From contig JAPMXV010000044.1 in NCBI GenBank assembly GCA_026936335.1, forward strand, positions 434,001-498,000: a stretch of 64,000 bases of DNA. The letters are read 5' to 3'. Below, one piece after another: positions 21,905 to 31,444 of the stretch. Position numbers and translations under genes: made by a program. The stretch's first letter is position 1, and each line of letters starts with the position of its first letter. The notes below the pieces were generated by a model. The model was not told the DNA's origin and did not search any database. It saw nothing but the letters and a program-made list of their open reading frames with translations. This DNA comes from Mantamonas sphyraenae (taxonomy: Eukaryota; CRuMs; Mantamonadidae).

Positions 21905-23621
21905 AGACTGGGTTGTGGTGGCCTTTCCCTGGAGATCGATGTGATCGTCTGTGTCAATGTCGTCCTGGTCTTGGTCGTCGAGGTAGGCCTGTTCGTCGCG
22001 GAGTTTCTGCATGGCGGCCTGTTCGTCTTCATCTCCCCATTCGCTTGCGTCAAGGTAGCAAACGCACAGAGAGTCGGAGTCCATGATGGCAAGGGCGTTG
22101 CCGTCGGCACTCCAACGCAGGGATTGGGCATGGAAGACCCTTGGAGAGTCTCCTGCGGGCACCTCGACAGAGGCGCATGTGTCGGGGGTCCAAAAGTAGA
22201 TGTTGGGACCAGCTGTGGCAAGGGCAAGGCGAGTGTGTGCAGGATCCCAGGCGACGCATTTGATGGGCTTGAGCTGGATGAGGAGAGAGTGGAGGCGTAG
22301 GCGAGCGACATCCCAGATCCAGAGGGTGCTGGGCATGTTGTCGTTGCGCGTGGCAATGAACTGGTTGTCGTAGCTCCATTCGACCGTACCAACGCCCAGG
22401 CGAGGATTGGGTTTCTCAGGGTCGACCTTGTGTGCGGGTACTGTGACGGGAGTGTCTACAAGCTCGTACTTGAGAGTCTGATCGTCCGTGAGGCCGTAGC
22501 GAGCGTTGCTGGAGGCGCCTCCGACGACGGCCTCCTTGTACACGTAGGTCTTTGCACTCTCGACCTTGGACTCGTGCTGGAACTCGCCAAGGAGCTTCCA
22601 TGAAACATGGTTCTGCAGGCGCAGCTTCTCGTCGTAGCTGCCAAACGCAAGGAACTGGCCGCTGGGTGAGAAGCGCACCTGCTTGATGCCAAGTGCATGT
22701 TCATAGGCCTGAAACTGCTCGAGCAGGCGGCCTTCAGGAGAGTATAGGAGTAGTTTGAACTGTGGGGGCGTGGGTGAGTGTCCGGGAAAGGAGACAAGAT
22801 GGCACGGGGGAAAAGCGAGACGTACATCGAGGATGGAGTCCCAGACAACAATCACTCGGTTGTCGGGAGACCACGCGAGGCCGGCGAGGTCGGCGGTGTC
22901 GACTTGGAAGTGCTGTGCGATGGCGGGATGCGCTGTGTGAGGGAGACGGATTTTGGGCGGGATTGGGTTTTGGCGCGAAAGTTGGGCCTTGCCTTGATCA
23001 TCTCCCATGAGTCGCAGGCAAAGATGCTGACGTAGTCCTTGCAGTCACGGCGCTCCGCAAGAGCCATATACTTGCCGTTGGAGGTGAAGTCGATGCCCTT
23101 TGAGGAGAACTTTGGGAATTTGATGAAGGCGGCGTTCTTTTTGACGAGGGACCAGATGGTGATGCGGAGCTGGACGGGAGAGTGAAGAGACATGGACAGA
23201 TGGGAGTACGCGTATTGGGAGGTAGTGAGTGGTTGGACGCGGGAGGTTCGCGCGAGTGGGAATGCGTGGGGCAGGTGCGTACCTGAAAGTCGGCCGTGCT
23301 AAGGATGTGGCGACCATCGGGGCTCCAACGGGCAAAGCTGAGGCCAGCAGGGCCTTCGTCAATCTTGCAAGTCCAGTCGGGCTGGGAGAGGGACCAGACC
23401 TGGATGATGGCGCGTCTGTACATTGCGCAGAGGATGAATTTGGAATCGGCGCTCCACTCGATGCGCTGGATCGTGTCTGAGCATGTGTACAGCTGGACAA
23501 TCTCCATGGATTGACAGTCACGCACAATGAGGCGATACTGGACGGCTGTGGCGACGTAGAGGCCGTCGGGAGAGAACTCCACTAGCCCGGCACTCTGTTG
23601 GAAGAGATCGGAAAAGTCCAT
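21866..23621 (-). CDS. WRAP73: WRAP73 (WDR8) centrosomal WD40 protein
   Basis: Centriolar-satellite/spindle-pole WD40 protein needed for ciliogenesis and spindle anchoring in animals and fungi. Four exons: 23621-23283, 23169-22993, 22912-22826 and 22759-21866, all phase 0; 498 residues. Conserved blocks match the family along the full length: [80 protein letters not shown], and [17 protein letters not shown]. The second intron appears to begin with GC (AAG|GCAAGG) because only that junction gives [14 protein letters not shown], as in the family. The protein ends with a run of about 13 Ser not typical of WRAP73. The 3' end overlaps the converging WD40 gene. The start is 52 bp from the stop of the upstream Tudor-like gene, on the same strand. 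Confidence 0.93.
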
Positions 23622-23673
23622 GAGCGAAGTGCGATTTTTTTTTGTTTTCGTTGGTGTCCACTGCGTGGAGTGA

Positions 23674-25039
23674 TCAATCAAAGAGTCCCATGCCGTCGCC
23701 GGAGCTCTCAGAGCTGACAGAGGCAGCGTCCTCCTCTTGCGGGACGTCGTTCATGGAGGCAGCGAGAGCAGCCTCAAGGTCGGCCTGGAATTGAGCCTCC
23801 TCGGGATCGATGTTTGCGTTTGCGTTGTCGTTGTCGTTGTCGTCTTCTTGCACACTGACGCTGGCCTCGGAGAAACCACCTCCGGGGAGCTCGCTGCTGT
23901 TTGCAAGAAACTCCTCCTGGTCAGCCTGGTTCTTGGCCTCCTTGAGCTTGGCCTCGGCCTCCTCCATTTCGGTGACGCTTGTGGAGCCGTTGAGGTTGAG
24001 GACGGAGGGCTGAAGCATGGTGAGGGAGGGCACTTGATCGAGGGTGCGGATCTCAAAGAGCTTGTTCCAGCGGGTGTTGCCGTTGGTGAAAGTGACCTGG
24101 AACTCGTGAAAGCCTTGGTTGTTGACACGCTGGCCTGTGATGCGACCCTTGGTGTAGTAGACATTGCCTGCGCCCTCGAGGCCGATGACATTGGTGTTGT
24201 TGCGGAGGGCAGAGGCGCGCGGGAGGGAGCCCGCAGGGACAAGGGAGGTGCTCTTTGCAGAGTATTCCCCCTTGATACCAGAGTCAGTGACGGCGGTGAT
24301 GGTGTTTCCGTCGATGGAGAGGACGACACCGAGGACGTAGGACTCATCTACGTTGATCCAGACGCGGCGGCCGGCCTTGAAACAGCCCTCGTACGAGCGC
24401 AGCAAATACAGTTGGTGCTGCTTGATGGTGTTTGTTCCGTGGGTCTCTTCGTCATCAAAGGTCACGGTGATGTCCGAGCCGCTTGTGGCCGAGATGGTCC
24501 CGGGGAAGAACTTGCCAAGACGGCGCTCAGATGTTTGGGCGATGACGCGAACGCCCGACGAGAGCTGGCGGAGGGGAACGGCAGAGGGACCGGGAGAGTG
24601 AGCAGGAGGACGGAGGAAGTGCGTCGGGGATGCTGGGGGCGGAGGCGGAAGCGAGGAATGAAAGGAGAGCATGCGGACATGCAAGGGCCGGCGCTGCGGA
24701 GAAAACGTGGAATCGGGAGGGTACTTGGAAATGTGTGGGGAACAAACGCGTTTCACACAGGGAAAAGGAGCCATGGCAGGATGGGGAGCGTGGAGGAGAT
24801 CAAGGGCAGGGCAGGGCAGGCATGAGAGTGTCAAGAAAGGGACGCACATTGAAGAGGAACGGGACCCAAAGCTCAGCGACGACGTCTCCGTTGCGTGGGT
24901 TGACGTCCTTTTTGTCACCGTCGTCGTAGTTGATCTTCATCTTGTCGCCCTCCATGCCGTTGACACGCCCCAGGTAGTAACGGTTGGAGCTCCAGTTGGC
25001 AAAGCAACGTGTGGTACCCTTCTTGGAAGGAGGCGGCAT
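23674..25039 (-). CDS. Tudor-like repeat protein with C-terminal UIM-like motif
   Basis: Two exons, 25039-24848 and 24564-23674, phase 0, 360 residues. The first exon holds one Tudor/agenet-like barrel ([18 protein letters not shown] followed by [11 protein letters not shown]). The second exon has at least two more barrel-like units ([18 protein letters not shown] with [28 protein letters not shown]) and a related segment around [12 protein letters not shown]. Such barrels usually bind methylated Lys or Arg. Near the C-terminus, [19 protein letters not shown] fits the ubiquitin-interacting motif pattern (acidic start, Ala-x-x-x-Ser). A short coiled coil (about 255-275) and an Asp/Asn run precede it. 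Domain calls are by eye; the combination suggests a reader of methylated and ubiquitinated proteins, which is inference. The gene is divergent from HTRA2. Confidence 0.72.
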
Positions 25040-25131
25040 GATGGTCTGTGTCTGCGATTGGTTTGGGGTGGTTGCTTGGCGCAGTGGAGGCCAGGCGAAA
25101 TCGCAACCGGGCCCAAACCGGACGAGGCAAC
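25040..25131. promoter_or_regulatory. Short bidirectional promoter region, Tudor-like gene / HTRA2
   Basis: Only about 92 bp separate the two divergent start codons (25039 minus, 25132 plus), so both promoters and leaders must share or overlap this stretch. No TATA box is visible. Confidence 0.45.
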
Positions 25132-26727
25132 ATGCAGCATCGATCCATGAGCAAACAGGGACTTGCCGTGACACGGCGAGTTTTGTGCATGGGAGGCGCG
25201 AGCACAGGTGTACAGCGCACGCCGAGCGTAGCCAGGAGTGCGCAGCAGAGGATGCCTCGAGGGTGTTCGTTGCGAATGGCAAGCAGTGGGAACAGTGCAC
25301 ATGACATGTGTGCACCGCACAGGGTGCAAAGCGCAGGGCAGCGTATGCTGGCGGCAGACTCTCCGCTTCAAAGGCCGTTGTGGATACCCCGAGGAAGCAC
25401 GCAGGGTGTGTTGACGAGGACAATGGCCACACACGTTGGAGGAAGTGAGCAGGGCCGGGCAGTTGGAAGAGGGTGGAGAGGATTGGTGAGTGCACAAGGG
25501 AGCACGCGGGAGAGCGAGCCGGTGGGTCTAGCTCAGGTTCTTTTGATTGCAGGTGCTGTGGGAACCACATTTGCCGTGTGGGAAGGACAGCGTGTGCGTG
25601 AGAGCGTGGACACAAGGCCAGCAGAGGGTCACGAGGCAGGTGAGCGAGGGTCGGAAGCGGAAAGGAAATCCTCGGAACGACTCACGGCGGCCTCAAGCAC
25701 GGAGCACGTGGCAATTGGCGTTCCCGTGGCGATGAGTGCAGATGAAGCTGCGCAAGGGGGTACGTCGACGACGACGACCGGTGTGGAGACGACAGTGCCC
25801 GCTCGCTCGCGGCCGTACTTGTCTCCGAATTTCATCGCAGACGCGGCAGCAGAGGTGATGCCTGCGATGGTGCACATTTTGTCGCGGACACGCACGAGTG
25901 CAGGGACAGGAAGCGGATTTGTGTTTGCGACGAAAGGGAATCGCGGGCGGATTCTGACGAACGCTCACGTCGTTCGCAGTGCGCGATACGTGGAGGTGGT
26001 GACGAGTGATGGACGACGTTGCCAGGGCAAAGTGCAGTTTGTAGACCGGGAGAACGATGTGGCTGTGGTGGAGGTGAGCCACCCGGGCGGGTTCATTGCA
26101 GCCAAAATTGGGAATAGCTCCGATGTGCGTCTGGGCGAGTGGGTGGTTGCTGTAGGGTCGCCCATGGCATTTAGCAACACAGTGACGGCAGGAATTGTGT
26201 CTTCGGTCAGTCGTGAACTGCAGCTCGGGGTCCGGGCAGCAGAATTTCTGCAAACGGACGCGGCCATCAACGCGGGCAATTCCGGGGGCTGTGTGGTCAA
26301 CATCGACGGTGAGGTGGTGGGGATGACGACATTGAAGGCGGAGGGGGAAGGGATTGGCTTTGCGATCCCGATCGATCGTGTGATGGACGTGGTTGCGACG
26401 ATGACGCACGTGGGACGCGTGAAGAAGCCATACCTTGGCATGCGCGTGGTGATGCTGAACCAACGGGTCATGGAGCGCATGCGTGAGCAGGAAGAGGCAT
26501 TTCCGCGAGTGAGCTCGGCTCTGGCAATCAACGACGTGGAGGAAGGGTCGCCCGCGGCATTGGCAGGCCTTCGCGTGGGCGATGTCATCGTAGGAGATGC
26601 GTGCACCGTGTGTTTGCGTCGCATGAAGGTGGGCACGACCTGTGTGGTGGATGTCATCCGTCGCCAAGAGGCCGGCGGACTGGTTGCCTTTCGGGTGAAG
26701 TTGACCGCAGTGGAGCGACGAGGATGA
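25132..26727 (+). CDS. HTRA2: HtrA2/Omi-type mitochondrial serine protease
   Basis: Trypsin-fold quality-control protease of the mitochondrial intermembrane space. Single exon, 531 residues from the ATG at 25132. The first about 120 residues are Arg/Ser-rich and nearly free of acids, a good presequence; a hydrophobic stop-transfer segment follows (LAQVLLIAGAVGTTFAVWEG), the same order as in human HTRA2. NFIADAAAEVMPAMVHI matches the start of the mature protease. Triad: His279 in TNAHVV, Asp309 in ENDVAVV, Ser384 in GNSGG. VAVGSPMAFSNTVTAGIVSS and GIGFAIPIDRV are typical of the family. The C-terminal PDZ domain (about 430-531) is recognisable (EEGSPAALAGLRVGDVIVG), but the part after GDVIV is about 9-10 residues shorter than in human HTRA2. 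Alternative starts exist at 25147 and 25306. The stop lies 18 bp from the converging kelch-like gene. Confidence 0.9.
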   Translation: MQHRSMSKQGLAVTRRVLCMGGASTGVQRTPSVARSAQQRMPRGCSLRMASSGNSAHDMCAPHRVQSAGQRMLAADSPLQRPLWIPRGSTQGVLTRTMATHVGGSEQGRAVGRGWRGLVSAQGSTRESEPVGLAQVLLIAGAVGTTFAVWEGQRVRESVDTRPAEGHEAGERGSEAERKSSERLTAASSTEHVAIGVPVAMSADEAAQGGTSTTTTGVETTVPARSRPYLSPNFIADAAAEVMPAMVHILSRTRTSAGTGSGFVFATKGNRGRILTNAHVVRSARYVEVVTSDGRRCQGKVQFVDRENDVAVVEVSHPGGFIAAKIGNSSDVRLGEWVVAVGSPMAFSNTVTAGIVSSVSRELQLGVRAAEFLQTDAAINAGNSGGCVVNIDGEVVGMTTLKAEGEGIGFAIPIDRVMDVVATMTHVGRVKKPYLGMRVVMLNQRVMERMREQEEAFPRVSSALAINDVEEGSPAALAGLRVGDVIVGDACTVCLRRMKVGTTCVVDVIRRQEAGGLVAFRVKLTAVERRG

Positions 26728-26745
26728 GGAGCAATGCGCTCATGG

Positions 26746-28008
26746 TCATTGTTCATTGCTGTGCAGGAACCAAATGGTGGACAGTTGCCGGACGATGTTC
26801 ATGATCACCTCCACGGGGAGCATGTTGAGGGGCAGTTCGTTGCCTGCATCCTCATCGCGTGCGTTGAGCAAGAGGAGGTGGCGCACGTTGTCACGAAAGG
26901 CACGTGGCCACTGCATGTGATTCTCAGTGGACCATTCCACAGGGTACCAGTGTTGCATGGCCTGTTCGATCACGATGGACCCCATCACGCAGAGGCGTCC
27001 GTTGCTGGCACCGGTTTTGTGCGTGAAAAGATTGCTGGAGATGGTTTGAACTTTGTCATTGGTGTCAGTCAGAGTGAAGGAGCCGCCCTGCAGCGCACCT
27101 GCTTTCTCGTCCTCCAGGGCAATGGTGCCGGAGCCGAACAAAATCATGTTGTTGAAGACCAGCTGCGGCTGGTCATAGCCTTTGTTGACGGCAGCTGAGA
27201 CATCCATTTGCTTCCAGGTCAACGGCTCTTCCATGTCGTGCACGTTGTCGATGTCGAGGGCCCACAGATCGGATTTCGAATCGTTTTGCCAGCCACGGAA
27301 GACGAGGAACCAATCGTGCACTTGTGAATCGAGTTGTGCAATGACACCGTGGTAAGTCATGCCAAGAGCACGGTCGCGTGCGTCGGGTGACCTGTTGTCC
27401 GTGAGACGAGGCAGAAGATCATCGAGCACAAACGCATCCCGGGTGCCCTCCTCGAAGCGCAGGAGCCACAGATCGCTGAGGAATCCGTCTCCAAAGCCGC
27501 CAAAGATGATGGAGCCTCCCTGGAGAGCGGGAGAACATGTGGCGGCGTAGCGCTTCGAGAAGGCGTTGTGGTTGCGAGGAACGATGGTCGCCACCGTAGC
27601 GCTCTGCTTCTCCAGATCGATGCGAAGAGCCTTCATATGGTTTGTTCGACCACCAGTTTCGCCACCGACGATGATGACGATGAGTTCATCGGGGCAGAAG
27701 CGGTCGTTGAAGGCAAACACGTTGCAGTCCGAAGGCAAAACCACTTGGTTTCCCTCTCTTTTCAGCTCCGCTTCGAATCGAAAGGAAGGCGACAATTCCG
27801 TGCCCTTGGCGAGCTCGCGAGGCACATGGACAACGGCGCCCTGGAGTCCGGTGTCCGAGGTCCTCCTGAGGCTGACAACGTGGTCGTTGAAAGGCACGTG
27901 ATACGCTTCCACAAAGTCGCTGCTCAAGCGCCACCAGGACGGATCCTCATCCTCTAACTTCATGGATTGCATCTTGCCAGCAAGCTGTGTGTCTGATGCC
28001 GTGGACAT
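26746..28008 (-). CDS. Kelch-like repeat protein, function unknown
   Basis: Single exon, 420 residues. Repeats with kelch character occur at IVIIVGGETGGRTNHM, SIIFGGFGDGFLSDLWLL, WFLVFRGWQNDSKSDLWAL and MILFGSGTIA, each a hydrophobic strand followed by Gly pairs and a later Trp, so a beta-propeller is likely. No signal peptide or membrane segment is seen. The C-terminal 25 residues (LPVEVIMNIVRQLSTIWFL) look like the first helices of an F-box placed at the C-terminus; too short to be sure. If real, the protein would be a substrate adaptor for a cullin ligase, but that is speculation. Confidence 0.75.
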   Translation of the reverse strand: MSTASDTQLAGKMQSMKLEDEDPSWWRLSSDFVEAYHVPFNDHVVSLRRTSDTGLQGAVVHVPRELAKGTELSPSFRFEAELKREGNQVVLPSDCNVFAFNDRFCPDELIVIIVGGETGGRTNHMKALRIDLEKQSATVATIVPRNHNAFSKRYAATCSPALQGGSIIFGGFGDGFLSDLWLLRFEEGTRDAFVLDDLLPRLTDNRSPDARDRALGMTYHGVIAQLDSQVHDWFLVFRGWQNDSKSDLWALDIDNVHDMEEPLTWKQMDVSAAVNKGYDQPQLVFNNMILFGSGTIALEDEKAGALQGGSFTLTDTNDKVQTISSNLFTHKTGASNGRLCVMGSIVIEQAMQHWYPVEWSTENHMQWPRAFRDNVRHLLLLNARDEDAGNELPLNMLPVEVIMNIVRQLSTIWFLHSNEQ

Positions 28009-28059
28009 GACTGCAAGAGGAAAATAGGATTTGTTTGGAACGAGGTGGGGGTTTTCGGG

Positions 28060-29127
28060 TCACTGGGTGCCGTCCTGCTCTTCCAAGCCATGTGGGACGT
28101 CCCCTACTTCTGAAGGTGAGCGCTGCTGCTGCTGGGGTTGATCCACACCTGCTTCTGGTCGTGCAGGCTGTCGCTGCTGCTGCGCAGGGAGGACAAGCCG
28201 CTGAATGGCTTGCACAGGCTCACCACATCGATCACAGCAGTAGCCTGAATCGGCGAGCGTGCGTGCTCGCAGACAATAATAACAGTAGACACAGGCACAA
28301 GGGCGTGCGCAGAACGGTGTGCGAGCAGGGCCCGTGCAAGCGGAGCACGCGGGAGGGAGTGCCCTGTCGATAGAGGAGGAGGAGGAGGAGGAGGAGGAGG
28401 CAGGGGTAGGCTCGAGCGCATGCTGGGTGGGTTTGTGGAGGCCAAAGACACGTCGCAGCCAGCTGCGGATGCGCTGGGAATCGAGTAAGGGGAGGAGGAA
28501 GCCGACAAAGTCTGTAAAGGAGGCGCGCAGGAGCTGGCGGTTCATAAAGTCAAAGTTGACGCGTGCGTTGCTGGGACGACCAGCGTATACAAGCACAATG
28601 CCGAGAATTCGTTCGTCGAGAGAGCGGTAGCGTCCGGAGCGGAGAAAGGCAAACAAATTGAGCAGGCCGGCAACCCGCACAGCCATTTCTAGCCACGATA
28701 GGAGTTTGCACGCCCGGTACTGCCACGAATGTGGGTCTCTGTGTGCCCAGCCACGCAGGGAGGCCATGTGGGAGACGCGGTCGAGGGTGTAGGGAAGGAG
28801 AACGTCGAAGGCGACCTTGGCCCACTTCTGCACGGGGCTGAGGACGTTGTGGCGTCCCGTGTGGCCACGTGCGAGGGCATAGTCCTGCGCGGCGCGGCTG
28901 TCGGCCAACTTCATGTTTTGTGCGCCGACGCCGTAGGAGGGGAGGTCGTGCAAAGTGGAAGCGGCGGAAAGTGCAGCTGCAAGGGCTGCTCGGACTTCGG
29001 GGCCCCACTGATCCATCCAGCCGCCTTCGACAAGGCGGAACGCATCGAAAAACTCTTTACTGAGATGGGCACCAACCTCTGTGTCCAGTCGAAAGGCGTC
29101 CAGCTGGCGAACCTTGGGCACGGACAT
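28060..29127 (-). CDS. PEX2: PEX2 peroxisomal RING ubiquitin ligase
   Basis: Membrane E3 ligase of the peroxisomal importomer; with PEX10 and PEX12 it ubiquitinates the receptor PEX5 for recycling. Single exon, 355 residues. Opening motif VRQLDAFRLDTEV matches the family start (RVxQLDAxxLD). Membrane-region blocks GLLNLFAFLRSGRYRSLDERILGI and FDFMNRQLLRASFTDFVGFLLPLL fit PEX2 well. The C-terminal RING (about residues 262-305) reads CSACTGPARTPF, then CACVYCYYC, then CCDRCGEPV. Where the family has Cys-x-His, this protein has Cys-Ala-Cys (about residue 279, nt 28291-28293), so the RING histidine is replaced by Cys. A Ser run precedes the RING, and a Gln-rich tail follows it. It lies 42 bp downstream of the GRDP-like gene on the same strand. 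Confidence 0.88.
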   Translation of the reverse strand: MSVPKVRQLDAFRLDTEVGAHLSKEFFDAFRLVEGGWMDQWGPEVRAALAAALSAASTLHDLPSYGVGAQNMKLADSRAAQDYALARGHTGRHNVLSPVQKWAKVAFDVLLPYTLDRVSHMASLRGWAHRDPHSWQYRACKLLSWLEMAVRVAGLLNLFAFLRSGRYRSLDERILGIVLVYAGRPSNARVNFDFMNRQLLRASFTDFVGFLLPLLDSQRIRSWLRRVFGLHKPTQHALEPTPASSSSSSSSSIDRALPPACSACTGPARTPFCARPCACVYCYYCLRARTLADSGYCCDRCGEPVQAIQRLVLPAQQQRQPARPEAGVDQPQQQQRSPSEVGDVPHGLEEQDGTQ

Positions 29128-29169
29128 GGGTGACGTCGTTGTCTGCGCGCGGGCATTGCCATGCTGGAC

Positions 29170-31316
29170 CTACAAGGTCTGCTGGACGACCATGTGCAAG
29201 GATTGCGTGTGGATGGCTTCTTCGCTGGCGCGGTCGAGCATGGCTTGGGTATGGACGACGGTGGGAAGCCAGAGCGCCATGATGCCGACGAGGAGCATGA
29301 GAGCTAAGGACGGGAGGATGAGGATGAGGGCGAGGAGGAGCATCGTGTCTCCGTTGACACTACCAGAGGCAAAGGCGGGGTTGTCGAGCATAAGGGAAGG
29401 CGTGGAGAGGAGGATGACGCCTGCAAGGAAGGGCACCCACATGGCAGCGGAGACGCCGAGCAGATAGCCCGTGAGACGAGTGGCCATGAAGCGACCGATG
29501 CCAATGCGAGTGACAAAGGAGGTTGCGAGCGGGAGGAGGCGGTTGAAGCGCCAGCAGCTGCAGAAGGATTGGATGATGAGTGCAGGGAGGACGAGGTTGA
29601 CGAGGGATAGGAGGGGAAAGTACAGGGTGGGCAGAAGGGCGATGCCGTACGTGAGGAGCGGATAAAAGGCCAACGGCTGGCTGGCGACCTCGGGCAGGAG
29701 GAAGGCGAGGAGGATGGCGGCGACGCCAAGGAGGTGAAAGAGAAGAACGCACCAAGGTTCGACAGAAAACAGGCACATGGTGCAGGCGCTGATGTCCTGC
29801 TGCCTGCCAGCATTGTTCTTGCTGTTGGAAGCGCCGTTTTGGTAGCCGACAAGAGCAGGGCTGAGGACAGTGCGTTGGTTGAGGCGTGCCAGGCGGCTGC
29901 TGTGTGTTTTGATGGCGACCTCGTGCAGATCCACCGGGTTGGGAGGCAGCTTGTCGTTGGCACGTGCGCTTTTGTTGGACAGCGTCGAAGAAGAGGAGGA
30001 CTTGGATGCACGGACGGGAGTGACGCGGGCAGAGGGGCGGCGTGGGGCGGGTGGTGCGGGCGGTGCGTTGCTGCTGTTGCCTGCGTTTGCATGGGTGTTG
30101 CTGCTGCCGCTGCCGTTCTGCTTGTTCTGTTGCTTCCTGAGCTGGGCCAGTACGGGCAGACGACGGGAGTGGAAGCCCGGCTGCATGCGGTCGACGTAGG
30201 AGAGGGCGTCTGTGAGGCGGAGCGCGAGAACATGAGCAAACGTCTCGCCCCAGCCCAAAGGACCCAGACGAGAAACCACCTCGTCGTGGTTCTTGGGGGT
30301 GGGCATGGGCACATCTCGGAAATAGGGTGTGCCGTAGGCCTGTTCCCACAGCTGGGCGGTCCTTGCGGCGAGAGATTTGACCTGGAGTCCAAAGCGGGCG
30401 ACATCAAAGTCGAGGATGAAGCCGACCGTCTGTGGTGGTGGGAGTGGAGATCATGCGTGGAAGTGGAGTGTGTGAGCAGGGTTTGGACGGGGACGGGTGG
30501 CAAATGCACCGCTGAAGAGTGGGGGACAATGCACCTGGGCAATGCACAACGTACGCGAGTTGTTTCGTCGCCGTAGAGCCAGGGAAACAGCATGTGGACA
30601 ATCCAGACGAGTTCGATGTCGAGAGTGGGAAGGAGCACGGTGGATTCGGAGGTGTGATTGTCAGCCTCTGCGCGATAGAGGTCGAGGAGGGCCTCGTAAC
30701 GTGTAACGGCACCAAGCAGGGCACGTGGGTTGCTCGTGTCGAGACGGGCGTGCTTGAGCTTGGTGACGAGGAGGAGGATATGTTTGCAGGCACGAAGGAT
30801 CTTCTTCCCCATTGGGTCGAGCATGGTGGCGTTGTAGCGGTCCCAGGAGGCGGTTGTGGAGAGGCCGTAGGCGAGATCGTCTGCGTCTTCGTCATCGGCC
30901 AGCTGGTCGGCGTAGAGCTGAGTGGCCCGTTTGGTGGCTTCTGCCCGCTTTGTGTCGTCCCACTCCAGGACACAGTCGTGGTTGACACCCTTGAGAACCT
31001 TGATCGGGGCGCCAAGTTCAACGAGGAACTCGCGGTACAGGACTGGCTGGCACATGTGTGCGAGCCAGAGGAGGGAGGCATCGGGAGGCAGGGGCAACGA
31101 AACCTCCCAGAACGGGGCGCCCGTGCGCAGAGCCTCGTTGAGGGCGTAGTTAAACTTGATGGGGAGCATCTTGCGGTAGCGCAGCAGGGCGCGGACGAGG
31201 TTTGGCTCGTGGTCGTAAAAGGCAATGTCACACTGGTCCAAGAAATGCACCAGGGCAGGTGCAGCGGCAACCAGAGTCTCGGAGGCCACTCCTTCACGTG
31301 ACTGGGCTGAGGACAT
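29170..31316 (-). CDS. GRDP/DUF1399-like protein with C-terminal multi-pass membrane domain
   Basis: Two exons, 31316-30555 and 30429-29170, phase 0 across a 125-bp intron; 673 residues. The N-terminal half contains two copies of the motif seen in glycine-rich-domain proteins (DUF1399): LLWLAHMCQPVLYREFLVEL and LVWIVHMLFPWLYGDETT, each Trp-x-x-His-Met-x-x-Pro-x-x-Tyr. The middle (about 330-430) is Ser/Asn/Pro-rich with a Ser run. The C-terminal 220 residues hold about five to six hydrophobic segments (LLFHLLGVAAILLAFLLPEV, YGIALLPTLYFPLLSLVNLV, AMWVPFLAGVILL, LALILILPSLALMLLVGIMAL). I know no family with this fusion, so function is unknown; an organelle membrane protein is likely. A longer in-frame start at 31592 is possible, but its sequence looks like leader. 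Confidence 0.75.
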
Positions 31317-31444
31317 GCGGGCGAGGGTGCGTTGGGGCCGGTGGGGCGGCGTCCGCACAGCCAACAACAGGAAGACATGGTGAGGAACGCACACAGTGGC
31401 GTGGGCAGACACGCATCGAGGTGGGCCGAGGAAGCTGACACAGA
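31317..31444. promoter_or_regulatory. Bidirectional promoter region, GRDP-like gene / CFAP-like gene
   Basis: 128 bp between divergent start codons. No TATA-like element noted; it must serve both genes. Confidence 0.4.

Noticed and set aside
25486-25552. Possible 67-bp GT-AG intron in HTRA2
   Set aside because: Removing it shifts the frame, and no upstream ATG in the needed frame exists. Read through, it encodes the expected hydrophobic segment after the presequence.
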